NCBI GenBank assembly: GCA_963922335.1 | Contig: CAWUIB010000001.1 | Span: 310,001-374,000 of the forward strand | DNA from: CALBPI01 sp963922335 | GTDB lineage: Bacteria; Pseudomonadota; Gammaproteobacteria; Steroidobacterales; Woeseiaceae | Direction of reading: 5' to 3' | Length of the DNA: 64,000 nt | In this document: in pieces, positions 51,141-61,500 of the stretch | Layout of the letters: every line of letters starts with the position of its first letter | Position numbering within the stretch: the first letter of the stretch is position 1 | The notes under the pieces: generated by a model | Database searches by the model: none | What the model was told of the DNA's origin: nothing | What the model saw: the letters and a program-made list of their open reading frames with translations, nothing else | Position numbers and translations under genes: made by a program

Positions 51141-51149
51141 TGCTACACT
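51141..51149 (+). promoter_or_regulatory. extended -10 promoter for orn
   Basis: TGCTACACT is an extended -10 element ending 6 bases before the orn ATG. No ribosome site is visible, so the orn mRNA may be leaderless. Confidence 0.45.
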
Positions 51150-51155
51150 GCGACG

Positions 51156-51740
51156 ATGACGAATTTGCCACATGACCGGTTGATATGGATCGATCTTGAG
51201 ATGACCGGACTCAGTCCGTCACAAGATCGCATTATCGAGATCGCGACGATTGTCACCGATCATGATCTGAACGAAATTGCTTCTGGTCCTGTGCTTGCCG
51301 TCAGGCAGAGCGATGAGCGCCTTGAAGGCATGGACGAGTGGAATACACGCCAGCATGGTGGGTCGGGACTGACGGAGCGAGTGCGAAAGAGCGGCTACGA
51401 TGAGGTCGCAGCCGAGCGCGAGACCATCGCCTTCCTGGAACAGCACGTTATCCGTGGCAGCTCGCCAATGTGCGGTAACAGCATTTGCCAGGACCGTCGA
51501 TTTCTCGCACGTTACATGCCGGAATTGGAGTCGTTTTTTCATTACCGCAACCTGGATGTGAGCACACTGAAAATCCTCGCTCAGAACTGGGGGCCGGAGC
51601 TTTGCCGCGGGGTTCGAAAGCAAGGTTTGCACCTCGCGCTCGAGGACATTCGGGACTCGATTGAAGAGCTGCGACATTACCGAGAGCAGTGGCTTCAGCC
51701 TGGTATAGACGTTTTCATGGCGGCTATGGGCGCAGAATGA
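51156..51740 (+). CDS. orn: oligoribonuclease
   Basis: A 194-residue DEDD exonuclease that degrades RNA dinucleotides and short oligomers, including pGpG. It starts with LIWIDLEMTGLSPSQDRIIEIA (first acidic pair), and has MCGNSICQDRRFLARYMPEL and HLALEDIRDSIEELRHYRE with the remaining acidic residues. The ATG at 51156 is the usual start. Its stop overlaps the next gene (ATGA). Confidence 0.97.
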   Translation: MTNLPHDRLIWIDLEMTGLSPSQDRIIEIATIVTDHDLNEIASGPVLAVRQSDERLEGMDEWNTRQHGGSGLTERVRKSGYDEVAAERETIAFLEQHVIRGSSPMCGNSICQDRRFLARYMPELESFFHYRNLDVSTLKILAQNWGPELCRGVRKQGLHLALEDIRDSIEELRHYREQWLQPGIDVFMAAMGAE

Positions 51741-52384
51741 TTTCGGGTAGGTCCAGCTCCGGACCCAGTGCGCTGCGCTCCTCGCCGTCGTGCGAGCGAA
51801 ACCGGGAGGCGTTGGGGGCGGTGCTTGAGATTTGGCTGACTCCTGGGACGCTTCTGGAGGTGGGAAGCGGTACCGGGCAACACGCTGCTTATTTGATCGA
51901 CCGACTCGACGGCGTTCAGTGGCAACCAAGCGATCGAACCCCTGATCATGGAAGCATTAACGGTTGGGCAGCGACCGCTGAGTCATCCGCCCGGATTCAT
52001 CCGGCACTGGCCCTTGATGCGACCTCTTACGATCAATGGTGTCAGCTGCCGGACTTTGATGCATTGCTGACGGTGAACACGCTGCACATCATGGACTGGG
52101 ATGCCGTAATCGCGCTGTTTTCAAACGCGGCGAGACAGGCGCGTGATGGGACCCTGTTTCTGATGTACGGACCATTCCATGTGGGCGGCAAGCCGACCAG
52201 CGAAGGCAACGCTGTGTTTGACGTGCAATTGCGTGCGGAGGAAACCGGTATGGGGATTCGGGATATCGGTGAGGTGAGGGCGCTCGCGTGTTCCTCGGGC
52301 TGGGTAGAAATTGCGCACTACCACATGCCCGCCAACAATCAGATGCTCGTGCTCGAGCGCAAACGCACGTCGGCCAGCCAATGA
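51737..52384 (+). CDS. DUF938 family SAM-dependent methyltransferase-like protein
   Basis: A 215-residue protein. It has the family's SCERNREALGAVL near residue 20, a Rossmann motif (LLEVGSGTGQHAAYL), WQPSDRTPD, and VNTLHIMDW where methyltransferases carry motif IV. The C-terminal half includes MYGPFHVGGKPTSEGNAVFD. The methyl acceptor is unknown. It overlaps orn by ATGA and the next gene in the same way, so the three are probably one transcript. Confidence 0.88.
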   Translation: MISGRSSSGPSALRSSPSCERNREALGAVLEIWLTPGTLLEVGSGTGQHAAYLIDRLDGVQWQPSDRTPDHGSINGWAATAESSARIHPALALDATSYDQWCQLPDFDALLTVNTLHIMDWDAVIALFSNAARQARDGTLFLMYGPFHVGGKPTSEGNAVFDVQLRAEETGMGIRDIGEVRALACSSGWVEIAHYHMPANNQMLVLERKRTSASQ

Positions 52385-52776
52385 GTGAATCGATCGACAT
52401 CACTGGCGGTTGCCACTGCGGCGCAGTGCGTTTTCGAGTGTCAGTGGCAAAGCCCCTCCTGGCGCACGCTTGTAACTGTTCGATTTGTGCGCAGTCCGGA
52501 TTCGTCGGTGCCATCGTGCCGGAGTCGGCTTTCGAACTTGTTTCCGGGGAAGACGCACTCTCGGAGTACCGGTTTAACACGGGCGTCGCTCGGCATTTGT
52601 TTTGCCGCGTCTGCGGCATCAAATCGTTTTATCGACCGAGGTCAAATCCCGACGGCGTCAGTATCAATCTGGCTTGCCTTGAGCTGCCCGACGGATTTCC
52701 GGTTGAAGTCGAACCGTTTGACGGCCAGCATTGGGAAGCGCATGCAGCGAGCCTTGCGCATCTATCTCGGGAGTGA
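52381..52776 (+). CDS. GFA-family (glutathione-dependent formaldehyde-activating-like) zinc protein
   Basis: A 131-residue protein with the GFA zinc ligands: GGCHCGAVRF near the start, then CNCSIC, and CRVCGIKSFYRPRSNPDG. The last motif is the hallmark of the GFA/CENP-V fold. Most members have no proven reaction, so formaldehyde activation should not be assumed. The ATG overlaps the upstream stop (ATGA). Confidence 0.88.
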   Translation: MSESIDITGGCHCGAVRFRVSVAKPLLAHACNCSICAQSGFVGAIVPESAFELVSGEDALSEYRFNTGVARHLFCRVCGIKSFYRPRSNPDGVSINLACLELPDGFPVEVEPFDGQHWEAHAASLAHLSRE

Positions 52777-52833
52777 TGTGTTGACGTTCTACGACAGTGT
52801 ACAAACGTTCGCACACCACTTAATCTCGCGCGC

Positions 52834-53535
52834 ATGAAGAACGTACTCAAACCTATCCTTCTTGCTTTGGCACTGTTGGCGGTGACCGACAACGTATGTG
52901 CGCAGTCGGGCGACGAGCGCCAATATGTCACCGACATTTTTGAAATCACAATGCGGCGCGGTCCGAGCACGCAAAATGCGATCGTCAGGATGCTTGAGTC
53001 GGGGACTCCGGTCGAGGTTTTGGAACAAGACGCAGAAACCGGTTACAGCCGTGTACGACTCACTACCAGTCAGACCGAAGGTTATGTGCTTACCCGATAT
53101 CTAATGCGCGATCCGGCCGCTCGGAGCCAACTCTCAGCGCTACAGGGCCGTGTAGATGCTTTGCGTAACGAGAGTGGCGATCAGGGCCGTGAACTCGATG
53201 ATTTACGCACGTCCTACGCCTCCGCACAGCAACGGCTACGCGCTCTGGAACAGGATAACGAGCGCCTGACCAATGAGTTTGCCGACTTGCAACAAAAAGC
53301 GTCGAACGTGCTTGCGATCGATCGCGAGAACATGACCTTGAGAACAGACTTGCAGGAAACCGAAATTGAGCTTCAGGGGCTTCAGCAGTCCAATGCTGAC
53401 TTGCGCAGCCAACGGGCCTTGTACGGTTTTGTTGTTGGCGCGGGCGTGCTGTTGCTCGGAATCGTGCTCGGTCTAATCCTTCCGGGACTGAAGCGCCGCA
53501 AACGCGGCGGCTACGGATCCGGCGATCTTCTGTAG
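52834..53535 (+). CDS. TIGR04211-type SH3 domain membrane protein
   Basis: A 233-residue protein with a signal peptide (ALALLAVTDNVCAQ) and a bacterial SH3 domain (about residues 30-90, ITMRRGPSTQNAIVRMLESG). A coiled-coil occupies about residues 95-195, followed by a C-terminal membrane span (FVVGAGVLLLGIVLGLILPGL) and a basic tail. This layout matches YgiM-like proteins. It probably sits in the periplasm anchored by the C-terminal span; its partners are unknown. Confidence 0.88.
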   Translation: MKNVLKPILLALALLAVTDNVCAQSGDERQYVTDIFEITMRRGPSTQNAIVRMLESGTPVEVLEQDAETGYSRVRLTTSQTEGYVLTRYLMRDPAARSQLSALQGRVDALRNESGDQGRELDDLRTSYASAQQRLRALEQDNERLTNEFADLQQKASNVLAIDRENMTLRTDLQETEIELQGLQQSNADLRSQRALYGFVVGAGVLLLGIVLGLILPGLKRRKRGGYGSGDLL

Positions 53536-53549
53536 CTACCTCGCCATAA

Positions 53550-55913
53550 TCAAACTCGCTCGCCGGCGAGATACAGCCAAGTCTCGATGACGGTATCGGG
53601 GTTGAGCGACATCGACTCTATGCCCTGATCCAGGAGCCACTTGGCGAGTTCGGGGTGATCTGACGGGCCTTGACCACAAATGCCGACGTATTTGTTTTGG
53701 CGCTTGCAGGCACTGATGGTGAGTTCGAGCAGGGCCTTCACAGCTTCGTCACGCTCATCAAACAGATCTGCGATGAGCCCCGAATCGCGGTCGAGCCCAA
53801 GTGCGAGCTGAGTCATGTCATTCGACCCGATCGACATACCGTCGAAGTACTCGAGATATTGATCTGCCAACAAAGCATTGGTCGGAAGCTCGGACATCAT
53901 GATCAGACGCAGTCCGTTTTCGCCGCGCGACAAGCCTTCTTTAGCCAGTAAGTCGGTCACCTGCCTCGCCTGATCCAGCGTTCTGACGAATGGCACCATC
54001 ACTTCAACGTTTGTAAGGCCCATGTCGTTGCGCACCCGGCGTAGCGCTTCACATTCCATCTGGAAGCAAGGCTGGAAGTTTTCATCGAGGTAGCGTGCGG
54101 CGCCACGGAAACCCAACATCGGGTTTTCCTCATTCGGTTCGTAGAGCTCGCCACCGATCAGATTTGCGTATTCATTCGACTTGAAGTCCGACAAACGGAC
54201 AATCACAGGGTGTGGTGCGAAGGCGGCCGCGATGGAGCTCACGCCCTCAGCCAGTTTGCTGACGAAAAACTCACGAGGGGACGGATAGCCGGCCATTTGT
54301 TCGTCGATCATCTCGCGTGTGTCGGCGTCGATATCGTCGTAGTCGAGCAGGGCCTGTGGGTGCACACCGATCATACGGTTGATGATGAACTCAAGCCTTG
54401 CGAGACCAACCCCTCGATGCGGGATCGATGCAAAATCGAATGCCCTGTCGGGGTTGCCGACATTCATCATGATTTTGACGGGGACCTCAGGCAATGCATC
54501 GAGTTCGATCTGGTGTTTTTCGAACTCGAGCACACCGTCATAGATGAAGCCTTCGTCACCTTCGGCGCATGAAACGGTGACCTCGGTGCCGTCGTGGATC
54601 AGGTCCGTGGCATCGCCGCAGCCGACGACCGCGGGTATTCCAAGCTCGCGGGCGATAATGGCGGCGTGACAGGTGCGTCCGCCACGATTGGTGACGATGG
54701 CAGCCGCTCGTTTCATGACGGGTTCCCAGTCCGGGTCGGTCATGTCGGCGACGAGGACGTCACCGCTTTGTACGCGTGCCATTTCACTGACGTCGCGAAT
54801 CACTTTGGCCTTACCTGCGCCGATTTTCTGTCCGATGCTGCGACCGCTGGCGATTACTGTCGAACGCTTCTTCAGCGTGAATCGTTGCAGGGTACGGCCT
54901 GACCGAGACTGCACGGTCTCGGGTCGCGCTTGCAGGATGTAGATCTTGCCGTCTTCGCCGTCCTTACCCCATTCGATATCCATCGGTCGCCCGTAGTGCG
55001 CCTCGATGGTCAATGCATGGCGGGAGAGCTCGAGCACATCCTCATCGGTGATCGAAAACTGGCGACGGGCGTTGCTATCCACGTCAACGGTTTCCACGCT
55101 CTTGCCCGCGCGGGCGTCATCCGAGAACACCATCTTTATGGCCTTGCTACCGAGGTTGCGCCGCATGATCGGCATGTTCCCGGCCTTGAGCGCAGGCTTG
55201 TAGACATAGAATTCATCTGGATTGACCGCACCTTGAACGACGGTCTCCCCGAGGCCCCAAGACGCTGTGATGAACACCAGATCGCGGAAGCCGGATTCGG
55301 TGTCCAACGTGAACATCACACCGCTCGAACCTCGGTCACTGCGTACCATGTGCTGGATGCCAGCGGACAGTGCGACTTGCTCGTGGGAGTAACCCTGGTG
55401 CGTGCGGTACGCGATTGCGCGGTCATTGAAAAGTGAGGCGAACACGTCCCGCATGGCTGCGATGACGTTGTCCAGTCCGCGGATATTCAGGAAGGTTTCC
55501 TGTTGGCCCGCGAACGACGCGTCTGGAAGATCCTCTGCGGTTGCCGAGGATCGAACCGCAACCGCGATATCGCGACCGCCCGCCATTTCCGCCCAGGCCT
55601 CGGCCATATCGGCCTCGAGTTGGGTTGGCAGTGGTGCCTCACGAATCCAACGCCGGATGTCGTCGCCCGCGGTTGTCAAAGCCCCGATATCGTCAACGTC
55701 CAGGTCCTGCAGGCGTTCAGCAATCTGCGTATCCAACCCATTGTCGCGAAGGAAGACTCGGTAGGCTTCAGCGGTGGTGGCGAAGCCGCCCGGAACGGTG
55801 ACGCCGAGTCCGTGCAGGTTGCTGATCATTTCGCCAAGCGAGGCATTCTTGCCGCCAACGCGCTCAACATCGCCCATGCCGAGCTCAGAAAAAGGAATAA
55901 CAAACCGGTTCAC
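53550..55913 (-). CDS. ppsA: phosphoenolpyruvate synthase
   Basis: Makes PEP from pyruvate and ATP for gluconeogenesis. The 787-residue product has an N-terminal ATP-binding domain (VGGKNASLGEMI, VRSSATAEDLPDASFAGQQ). The phospho-histidine is in GGRTCHAAIIARELGIPAVVG, and the C-terminal barrel has the catalytic Cys in YVGICGQGPSDHPELA. It is divergent from the gene for its regulatory kinase, the standard arrangement. Confidence 0.97.
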   Translation of the reverse strand: MNRFVIPFSELGMGDVERVGGKNASLGEMISNLHGLGVTVPGGFATTAEAYRVFLRDNGLDTQIAERLQDLDVDDIGALTTAGDDIRRWIREAPLPTQLEADMAEAWAEMAGGRDIAVAVRSSATAEDLPDASFAGQQETFLNIRGLDNVIAAMRDVFASLFNDRAIAYRTHQGYSHEQVALSAGIQHMVRSDRGSSGVMFTLDTESGFRDLVFITASWGLGETVVQGAVNPDEFYVYKPALKAGNMPIMRRNLGSKAIKMVFSDDARAGKSVETVDVDSNARRQFSITDEDVLELSRHALTIEAHYGRPMDIEWGKDGEDGKIYILQARPETVQSRSGRTLQRFTLKKRSTVIASGRSIGQKIGAGKAKVIRDVSEMARVQSGDVLVADMTDPDWEPVMKRAAAIVTNRGGRTCHAAIIARELGIPAVVGCGDATDLIHDGTEVTVSCAEGDEGFIYDGVLEFEKHQIELDALPEVPVKIMMNVGNPDRAFDFASIPHRGVGLARLEFIINRMIGVHPQALLDYDDIDADTREMIDEQMAGYPSPREFFVSKLAEGVSSIAAAFAPHPVIVRLSDFKSNEYANLIGGELYEPNEENPMLGFRGAARYLDENFQPCFQMECEALRRVRNDMGLTNVEVMVPFVRTLDQARQVTDLLAKEGLSRGENGLRLIMMSELPTNALLADQYLEYFDGMSIGSNDMTQLALGLDRDSGLIADLFDERDEAVKALLELTISACKRQNKYVGICGQGPSDHPELAKWLLDQGIESMSLNPDTVIETWLYLAGERV

Positions 55914-55950
55914 GCTGATCCCTCGTTACCGTGGATACATAAAGCCCGCC

Positions 55951-55956
55951 AGTATA
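55951..55956 (-). promoter_or_regulatory. candidate -10 element of the ppsA promoter
   Basis: On the minus strand this reads TATACT, about 37 bases before the ppsA start codon. No good -35 is visible. Confidence 0.35.
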
Positions 55957-56046
55957 CCGCGCCGAGGCCCCGTGCGCTTTGTGACATCGGTCGCGAGCCT
56001 AAACACGGCGGTTGGGTTATGGTAAGCGCCGGTTACGGGAGCGATG

Positions 56047-56871
56047 ATGACCACGAGGACTGTCTTTTTTATCTCAGATCAAACGGGTGTGACGGCCGAG
56101 ACGCTGGGTCACAGTCTGATGACCCAGTTTGTTGGCGAGTCATTCCGGCAGGTCACTGTCCCGTTCGTCGATTCTGAGGCAAGAGCTTTGGAGCTGAAAG
56201 ATCGGATCGACCGTGCGGCTGCTCGAGATCATCATCGCCCCATCGTCTTCAGTTCTCTTGTGCATGATGAGCTGCGCGAAATTATTCGTGAGGCCAACGG
56301 CCTATACCTCGATATCTTCGATGCCTTCGTCGATCGGCTCGAATCTGAGCTTGAAACCAAGGCTTCACATGCCGCTGGCAGGGCGCATGGCATGTCCGAC
56401 GCGGATACGTATATGAAGCGCATCGAGGCGACCAACTATGCGCTGGCGAATGATGACGGGGGTGTCACCCGCAACTACGATCAGGCCGACGTGATTCTGG
56501 TTGGGGTATCACGCTCTGGAAAGACACCTACGTGCCTTTATTTGGCGCTGCAGTACGGGGTCTATGCAGCGAATTACCCGATCACCGATGATGAATTCGA
56601 GGGCGGCACCCTGCCTGCGCGTCTTCTTGAACACCGCAACAAGCTTTTCGGCCTAACGATCAACGCCCGACGACTGCAGCAAATACGCAAGGAGCGGCGT
56701 TCGGCAGGGCGTTATGCATCCGCGCAGCAGGTCAATTTCGAGCTGCGTGCTGCGGCAGCGCTATTCACCAAGTATCGCATTCCACACGTCGATACGACCG
56801 AGTTCTCGATCGAGGAGATCTCCAGTCGAATCCTCGAGGCGACTGGCGTTGAGCGCCGAGTTCGTCCGTAG
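56047..56871 (+). CDS. ppsR: PEP synthase regulatory kinase/phosphorylase (DUF299)
   Basis: A 274-residue protein that switches PEP synthase off and on by ADP-dependent phosphorylation of a threonine and its phosphorolysis. It has TVFFISDQTGVTAETLGHSL at the start and the P-loop-like VILVGVSRSGKTPTCLYLA, followed by NYPITDDEF. Two adjacent ATGs exist at 56044 and 56047; the second has better spacing from GGAG. The divergent ppsA gene encodes its target. Confidence 0.95.
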   Translation: MTTRTVFFISDQTGVTAETLGHSLMTQFVGESFRQVTVPFVDSEARALELKDRIDRAAARDHHRPIVFSSLVHDELREIIREANGLYLDIFDAFVDRLESELETKASHAAGRAHGMSDADTYMKRIEATNYALANDDGGVTRNYDQADVILVGVSRSGKTPTCLYLALQYGVYAANYPITDDEFEGGTLPARLLEHRNKLFGLTINARRLQQIRKERRSAGRYASAQQVNFELRAAAALFTKYRIPHVDTTEFSIEEISSRILEATGVERRVRP

Positions 56872-56947
56872 AGGTATCGTCTAAGTTCACATTTCGCGCC
56901 AATTCGCGACACCCTGTCAACCGGGCAAGCTGTGCTAAGCTGCATCG

Positions 56948-57418
56948 ATGCAAACCGATAGCCGAATCGTCCCGCAAACTCAGGTGAAGCCTCGCAGCTT
57001 CGCGGGTTTGATGAGCGTCTACGAGAGCAATTTCTTGCGCCTGTGGATGTTGGTTCCAGGGCTCGATCGACTGGAGGGCACGGTGGTCTCGACGGGTGCA
57101 GCGGATGATTTGCCACTGCACTGCACGGTCGAGGAGCGTACGCGATACACGCTGACGCTGCGGCTGACCTACCTCTTCGACTCGCCCGGCGACGACGGGG
57201 AGATGGCGACGATCGCTGACCCGGATTTGCGCCTCCGGGTGTATTTTGACGGCAAGCTGGCCGAGGTGATGAGCATGAGTGCCCAGCACCGCCACCATAT
57301 TCTCCGGGACATCGCGGCTTCGCATCGCGAGACACTGGACTCACGGTGGCGCCGTAACGTGCTGCTCAACAAGTGGCTTGAATACCTGCTGGACGCAGGG
57401 CATCGAATCGCGTCCTGA
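56948..57418 (+). CDS. DUF1249 family protein (YqiB-like)
   Basis: A 156-residue soluble protein. FAGLMSVYESNFLRLWMLVPG near the start, LRLRVYFDGKLAEVMSM in the middle and RNVLLNKWLEYLLDAGH near the end are the family's recognisable segments. The role of DUF1249 is unknown. No clear ribosome site precedes the ATG. Confidence 0.85.
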   Translation: MQTDSRIVPQTQVKPRSFAGLMSVYESNFLRLWMLVPGLDRLEGTVVSTGAADDLPLHCTVEERTRYTLTLRLTYLFDSPGDDGEMATIADPDLRLRVYFDGKLAEVMSMSAQHRHHILRDIAASHRETLDSRWRRNVLLNKWLEYLLDAGHRIAS

Positions 57419-57516
57419 TCCGAAAACTGTGCGGCAGGTCAATGCCGGTCCCAGTAGGTTATGTGTAATCTTTCGAGTGGTGCCAGCAAAGGCATAACGA
57501 GAGATTCCGTTCAGAG

Positions 57517-58575
57517 ATGGTCGCTGCCAGTCAAAACATTCCAGTCGACACTGCATCCTCTGCGATCGATGAACACGAGCGATTACTGCGACTGTTTTCC
57601 AATCGGGTTGCGCTAAAGAAAGCCTATAGCGATCTGCGCCAGCGCGAGCGTCAGCTCAACCAGTCGCTTGCCGGGGCCGAGCAGCATGGCGAGCGGCTCG
57701 AGCGTAAGCTTGCTTATCTCGAGGAGTTGTTGACCGGTGAGAACACTGCGCTCGGCACGATGCTGTTCTACCACCTGCGTGGGTTGTGGCGACGGTGTCA
57801 TCAGCATCTCGTCACTGCTGCACATCAAATGGCCACACGAACCAGTGGTAAACGCCGAGTCGAGCGGATCGAGGAGTGGCGTGCCCAGCATGCCGAGCGC
57901 GTCGCAGCGGTAGAGCAGCAACTCGTTTCCGAAAAGGCGTCGATCATGTCCTTGCGCCAGCTACTGCGTGATTTGGAGGCCCAGTATCTTCGAGCTCGCT
58001 ATCCCTGGCACTGGTGGCGCCGACGACGTCTGACTCAGGAAAAACGTGTCGTGACGGAAGACTTGAGAGCTCATGTTGCCGCACACGATGAAACGCTTGC
58101 CACCGCGCGCGAGGTGCGGGTTGAACGTCCACCCGCAGACCGTGCTTTACCCATCGCCGATCAGCGTGTCATCAATCTTCACCTCCTGGCGATGGCCCAG
58201 TTTATGACTCGGTTCTTCGAATCAGCAGGGGACTTGGCTGCCAAGTCGCGATTGGCCTACCACCGTGAGGTAGGTGCGGTAGAGTACGGAGACGATACGC
58301 AGTGTCGGCGCTTGATGAATCTTGTTGATCAGTCGTTCGCGCGGTTTCGTGACTTCACCGCCACCGATAACTTTAAGGCGCTGTTGCGAACTCAGGTTCA
58401 GTGGCTCGCCAAGCGCGCACGCTATGCGGCCGATAATGCGGTCATACCCGACCCGTTCGACGCCGACCCACTAAACATGGTGGATGAAGAACGACAGGCG
58501 CGGTTCACCCCGATAGTCGAGGTGCTGCGCGACGATCAGTGGTCGGTGTCCAGAGCGCTGATCACCGACGGTTGA
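57517..58575 (+). CDS. unrecognised coiled-coil protein
   Basis: A 352-residue soluble protein I do not recognise. It has no signal peptide or span. Heptad-rich helices occupy about residues 20-75 and 115-155 (for example LRQRERQLNQSLAGAEQHGE and QQLVSEKASIMSLRQLLRDL). They are followed by an unusual basic, aromatic segment, RARYPWHWWRRRRL, and a C-terminal helical region with KALLRTQVQWLAKRARYAAD. The codon use resembles its neighbours. It lies 98 bases after the DUF1249 gene and converges with the RND operon. Function unknown. Confidence 0.7.
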   Translation: MVAASQNIPVDTASSAIDEHERLLRLFSNRVALKKAYSDLRQRERQLNQSLAGAEQHGERLERKLAYLEELLTGENTALGTMLFYHLRGLWRRCHQHLVTAAHQMATRTSGKRRVERIEEWRAQHAERVAAVEQQLVSEKASIMSLRQLLRDLEAQYLRARYPWHWWRRRRLTQEKRVVTEDLRAHVAAHDETLATAREVRVERPPADRALPIADQRVINLHLLAMAQFMTRFFESAGDLAAKSRLAYHREVGAVEYGDDTQCRRLMNLVDQSFARFRDFTATDNFKALLRTQVQWLAKRARYAADNAVIPDPFDADPLNMVDEERQARFTPIVEVLRDDQWSVSRALITDG

Positions 58576-58596
58576 CCGCCGAGCGCAACCCGGCGT

Positions 58597-61500
58597 CTAT
58601 CCGGCGTTCGCCGGTTCAGGCTTTACCGTGCGGCGAGTCGCATGGCGCCAGATACCGAGACTCCAGTTCTTGAACTTATCCAGACCGATGTAAGCCATCG
58701 GTACGGCGACCAGTGACACGATCGTAGAAAAGGCGAGTCCGCCGATGATAGTGCGTGCCATCGGGTAGTAGGCAGGCCCACCAGAGCCGACGACCGTGTT
58801 GCCAACTGCGAGAGGTACGAGGCCAAGAATCGTTGTCGCCGCGGTCATGAGAATCGGGCGGAATCGATCCTTGGAACCCTGCACGACCGCTTGATCGCGA
58901 GGCAGCCCCTCTCGCCGCAAGTTGTTGATGTGATCAACAAGCACAATACCGTTGTTCACAACAACGCCAATCAGGATCATCGTGCCGACCATACCCATGA
59001 AAGTGAACGGCGTGCCCGTTAGCGCCAGGAACCACACAACGCCAACCATTGAGTAAAACAACGACATGATGATCGACAGCGGGTAGAGCATCGACTCAAA
59101 CATGGCTGCCATAACGATGATGATCAGAAGCACCCCCAGCAGGATATTCTCGGCCATCATGTTCTTCGTGTCCTCGCTGCGCTCGAACCCTCTGCCGAAG
59201 CCCCACTGGTATCCGGCGGGTAGTTGCAGCTCATTCATGACGGCCTCGACCTTGGGTCGTAACTCATCCATGTTGGTCTTCGGGTCAACGGCTGCGTTGA
59301 TCGATACGGAAGTTTTGCGATTCGTGCGTTGAATCGTTCGTGCACCGCGCGTTTGCTCGAGATCGGCGATCTGATAGAGCGGCACGGAACCGGGAGTGCC
59401 ATCGGGTGACAGCACGGGCACCATCAGGTTGCCAAGTTGGTCGACGGTCTGCCGATCGTTATCGCGCAGCGCGAGTCGCATGAGAACCTCGCCGTCTTCG
59501 CTTCGGTATTCACGAAGTCGCTCGCCACGCAGCGCGATGCCGACCGCATCACCCACCGTTTGTGCGCTAGCGCCGATTGCCGCCGCCTTTTCCCGATCGA
59601 GTCGAATCTGTACTTCGCGCGCACCGGCTGTCAAATCCGTACTGAAGTCGAACAGTCCGTCGATGTTCTCGAGGACGTCCCAGGCATCATAGGTCAGCTC
59701 ACGAAGCCGCTCTGTCGACTCGCCAGAGAGCGTGACACTAAAGCCTTCACCGACACCGTTATTGCTTCGCTCGAAAGCAGGGTCACCGATCGCAATGTCC
59801 GGCTTCTCGGCGAGAATCATTTCCATGATCTTGCGAGAGTCTAGCGTCGCATCGGCACCCTGGGTCAAAAGGATCGTCGTTTCGGCTCGGCCTTGTTCCC
59901 AGTAGGAATACACGGAACGAATCTCAAAACGTTCTTTGTTGTCGAACAGGAACTGCTCGATCTTGTTCACGCTTTCTTCGACCTTATCCAGCGAGTAGTA
60001 ATCGTTCATGTTGAAGGGCAGGAACAATCGTCGCGTAGGTTCCTCGGGGAAGGGATCCATCTTGAACATTTCAGTCTGGATCGGAATGATCGGCGAGATG
60101 AGGATCGCTATGGCCACTGTGGGAGCAATAATGCGCTTCCAGCCGCGTGCATTGGTAATCCAGCTAAGCAGCGCGCCGTAGCGGCGAGCGACGGCGGGAA
60201 TCAGCTTTCCTGTGTGTTCCCGTGGAATCTTCTTCAACTTGCTCGTGAGCAGCGGAATGAGTGTCTGAGCGATGATCAGCGAGCAAAGGATTGCCACTGA
60301 GATCGTGATTGCGACGTGACGCAGGAATACGCCTTCTTCGGATTCCTGACTAAAGATGAGCGGCGCAAATACGCAGATCGAAGTTACGGTACTCGCAATT
60401 ACAGCCAGCCCCACCTCCCGGACGCCTTTCATGGTCGCGCCGGTAGGATCGGTATCGTCTTCCTGGCGGTAACGGAAGATGCTCTCGGTCACGACAACGG
60501 AGTTGTCGACCAGCATTCCGATCGCCAGCATCAGGCCCATCAGCGTAAGCACATTCAAGGTCAAGCCACTGAAGTACATCGCGCCCAGCGTGATGATCAG
60601 CGACAGCGGTACCGAGAGTGTGACGATCAGCGTCGTTGCCATGTGACGGAGGAAGAAATACAGCACAACCACTGCGAGGAGGGCACCGATCAGCCCCGAG
60701 CTGACCAGATCACGCAGGGACTGGCGCACGGAGTCCGCCTGATTATCAAGACTAAAGATCTCGATACCGGCCATGGCCGGCGTCTTGCCTATCGCCTCGA
60801 TCTCCTCGATTACGCGATCCGCGACCTCGACCATGTTGTAACCGCTCGCGCGGCTCACTGAGATACCAATCGCGTAGTTGCCATCGAGGTGGCGGCCGTA
60901 ATTGCGTTCCTGTGAAGTCATACTGACGTTGGCAACGTCGCGCAGACGTAGATTGCGATCGTCGATAACGAGATTGCGGATGTCATCCAGACTCTTGAAC
61001 TCGCCATTGGGTCGCAACGTCCAGCGTTCGTTGCCCGCCGTGATCTGTCCGGCGCTGACAGCGAAGTTGCCACGTCGCAGCAGGTTCGCCAGTTCATTGA
61101 TGTCCACACCGTGCGCCGCCACACGGCTGGCATCGAGTCTGAGTCGCACCTCCGGCGGCTCCACGCCTTGAATCTCCACCTGGGAGACACCGGGGAGTCG
61201 CTCCAGTCGACGCTTTACCTGTGTGTTCAGAAGATCCCAGGCATCGGAAAGGTCGCGATCACTCGAAACACGTAGTTGCATGATAGGACGGTCGTTAATC
61301 GAGCCACTGAAGACCTGGATACGTTCAAGGTCGGTAGGTAGCTGATCCCGAATCGCGTCCAGTTTGACGCGGGCTTCCACCGCGGCGGTGCGCGCGTTGG
61401 AGTTGAATCCGTACTGCATCCAGATCTCAGCACCCGACTCTCGCGAGCCGGAATACATGTCACGCACACCGGGTAATGTTGCCAGCGCTTCTTCGGCGGG

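Noticed and set aside
53559..53570. Palindrome CTCGCCGGCGAG near the end of ppsA as a terminator
   Set aside because: It lies within the ppsA coding sequence, has no loop and is not followed by a T-run on either strand.
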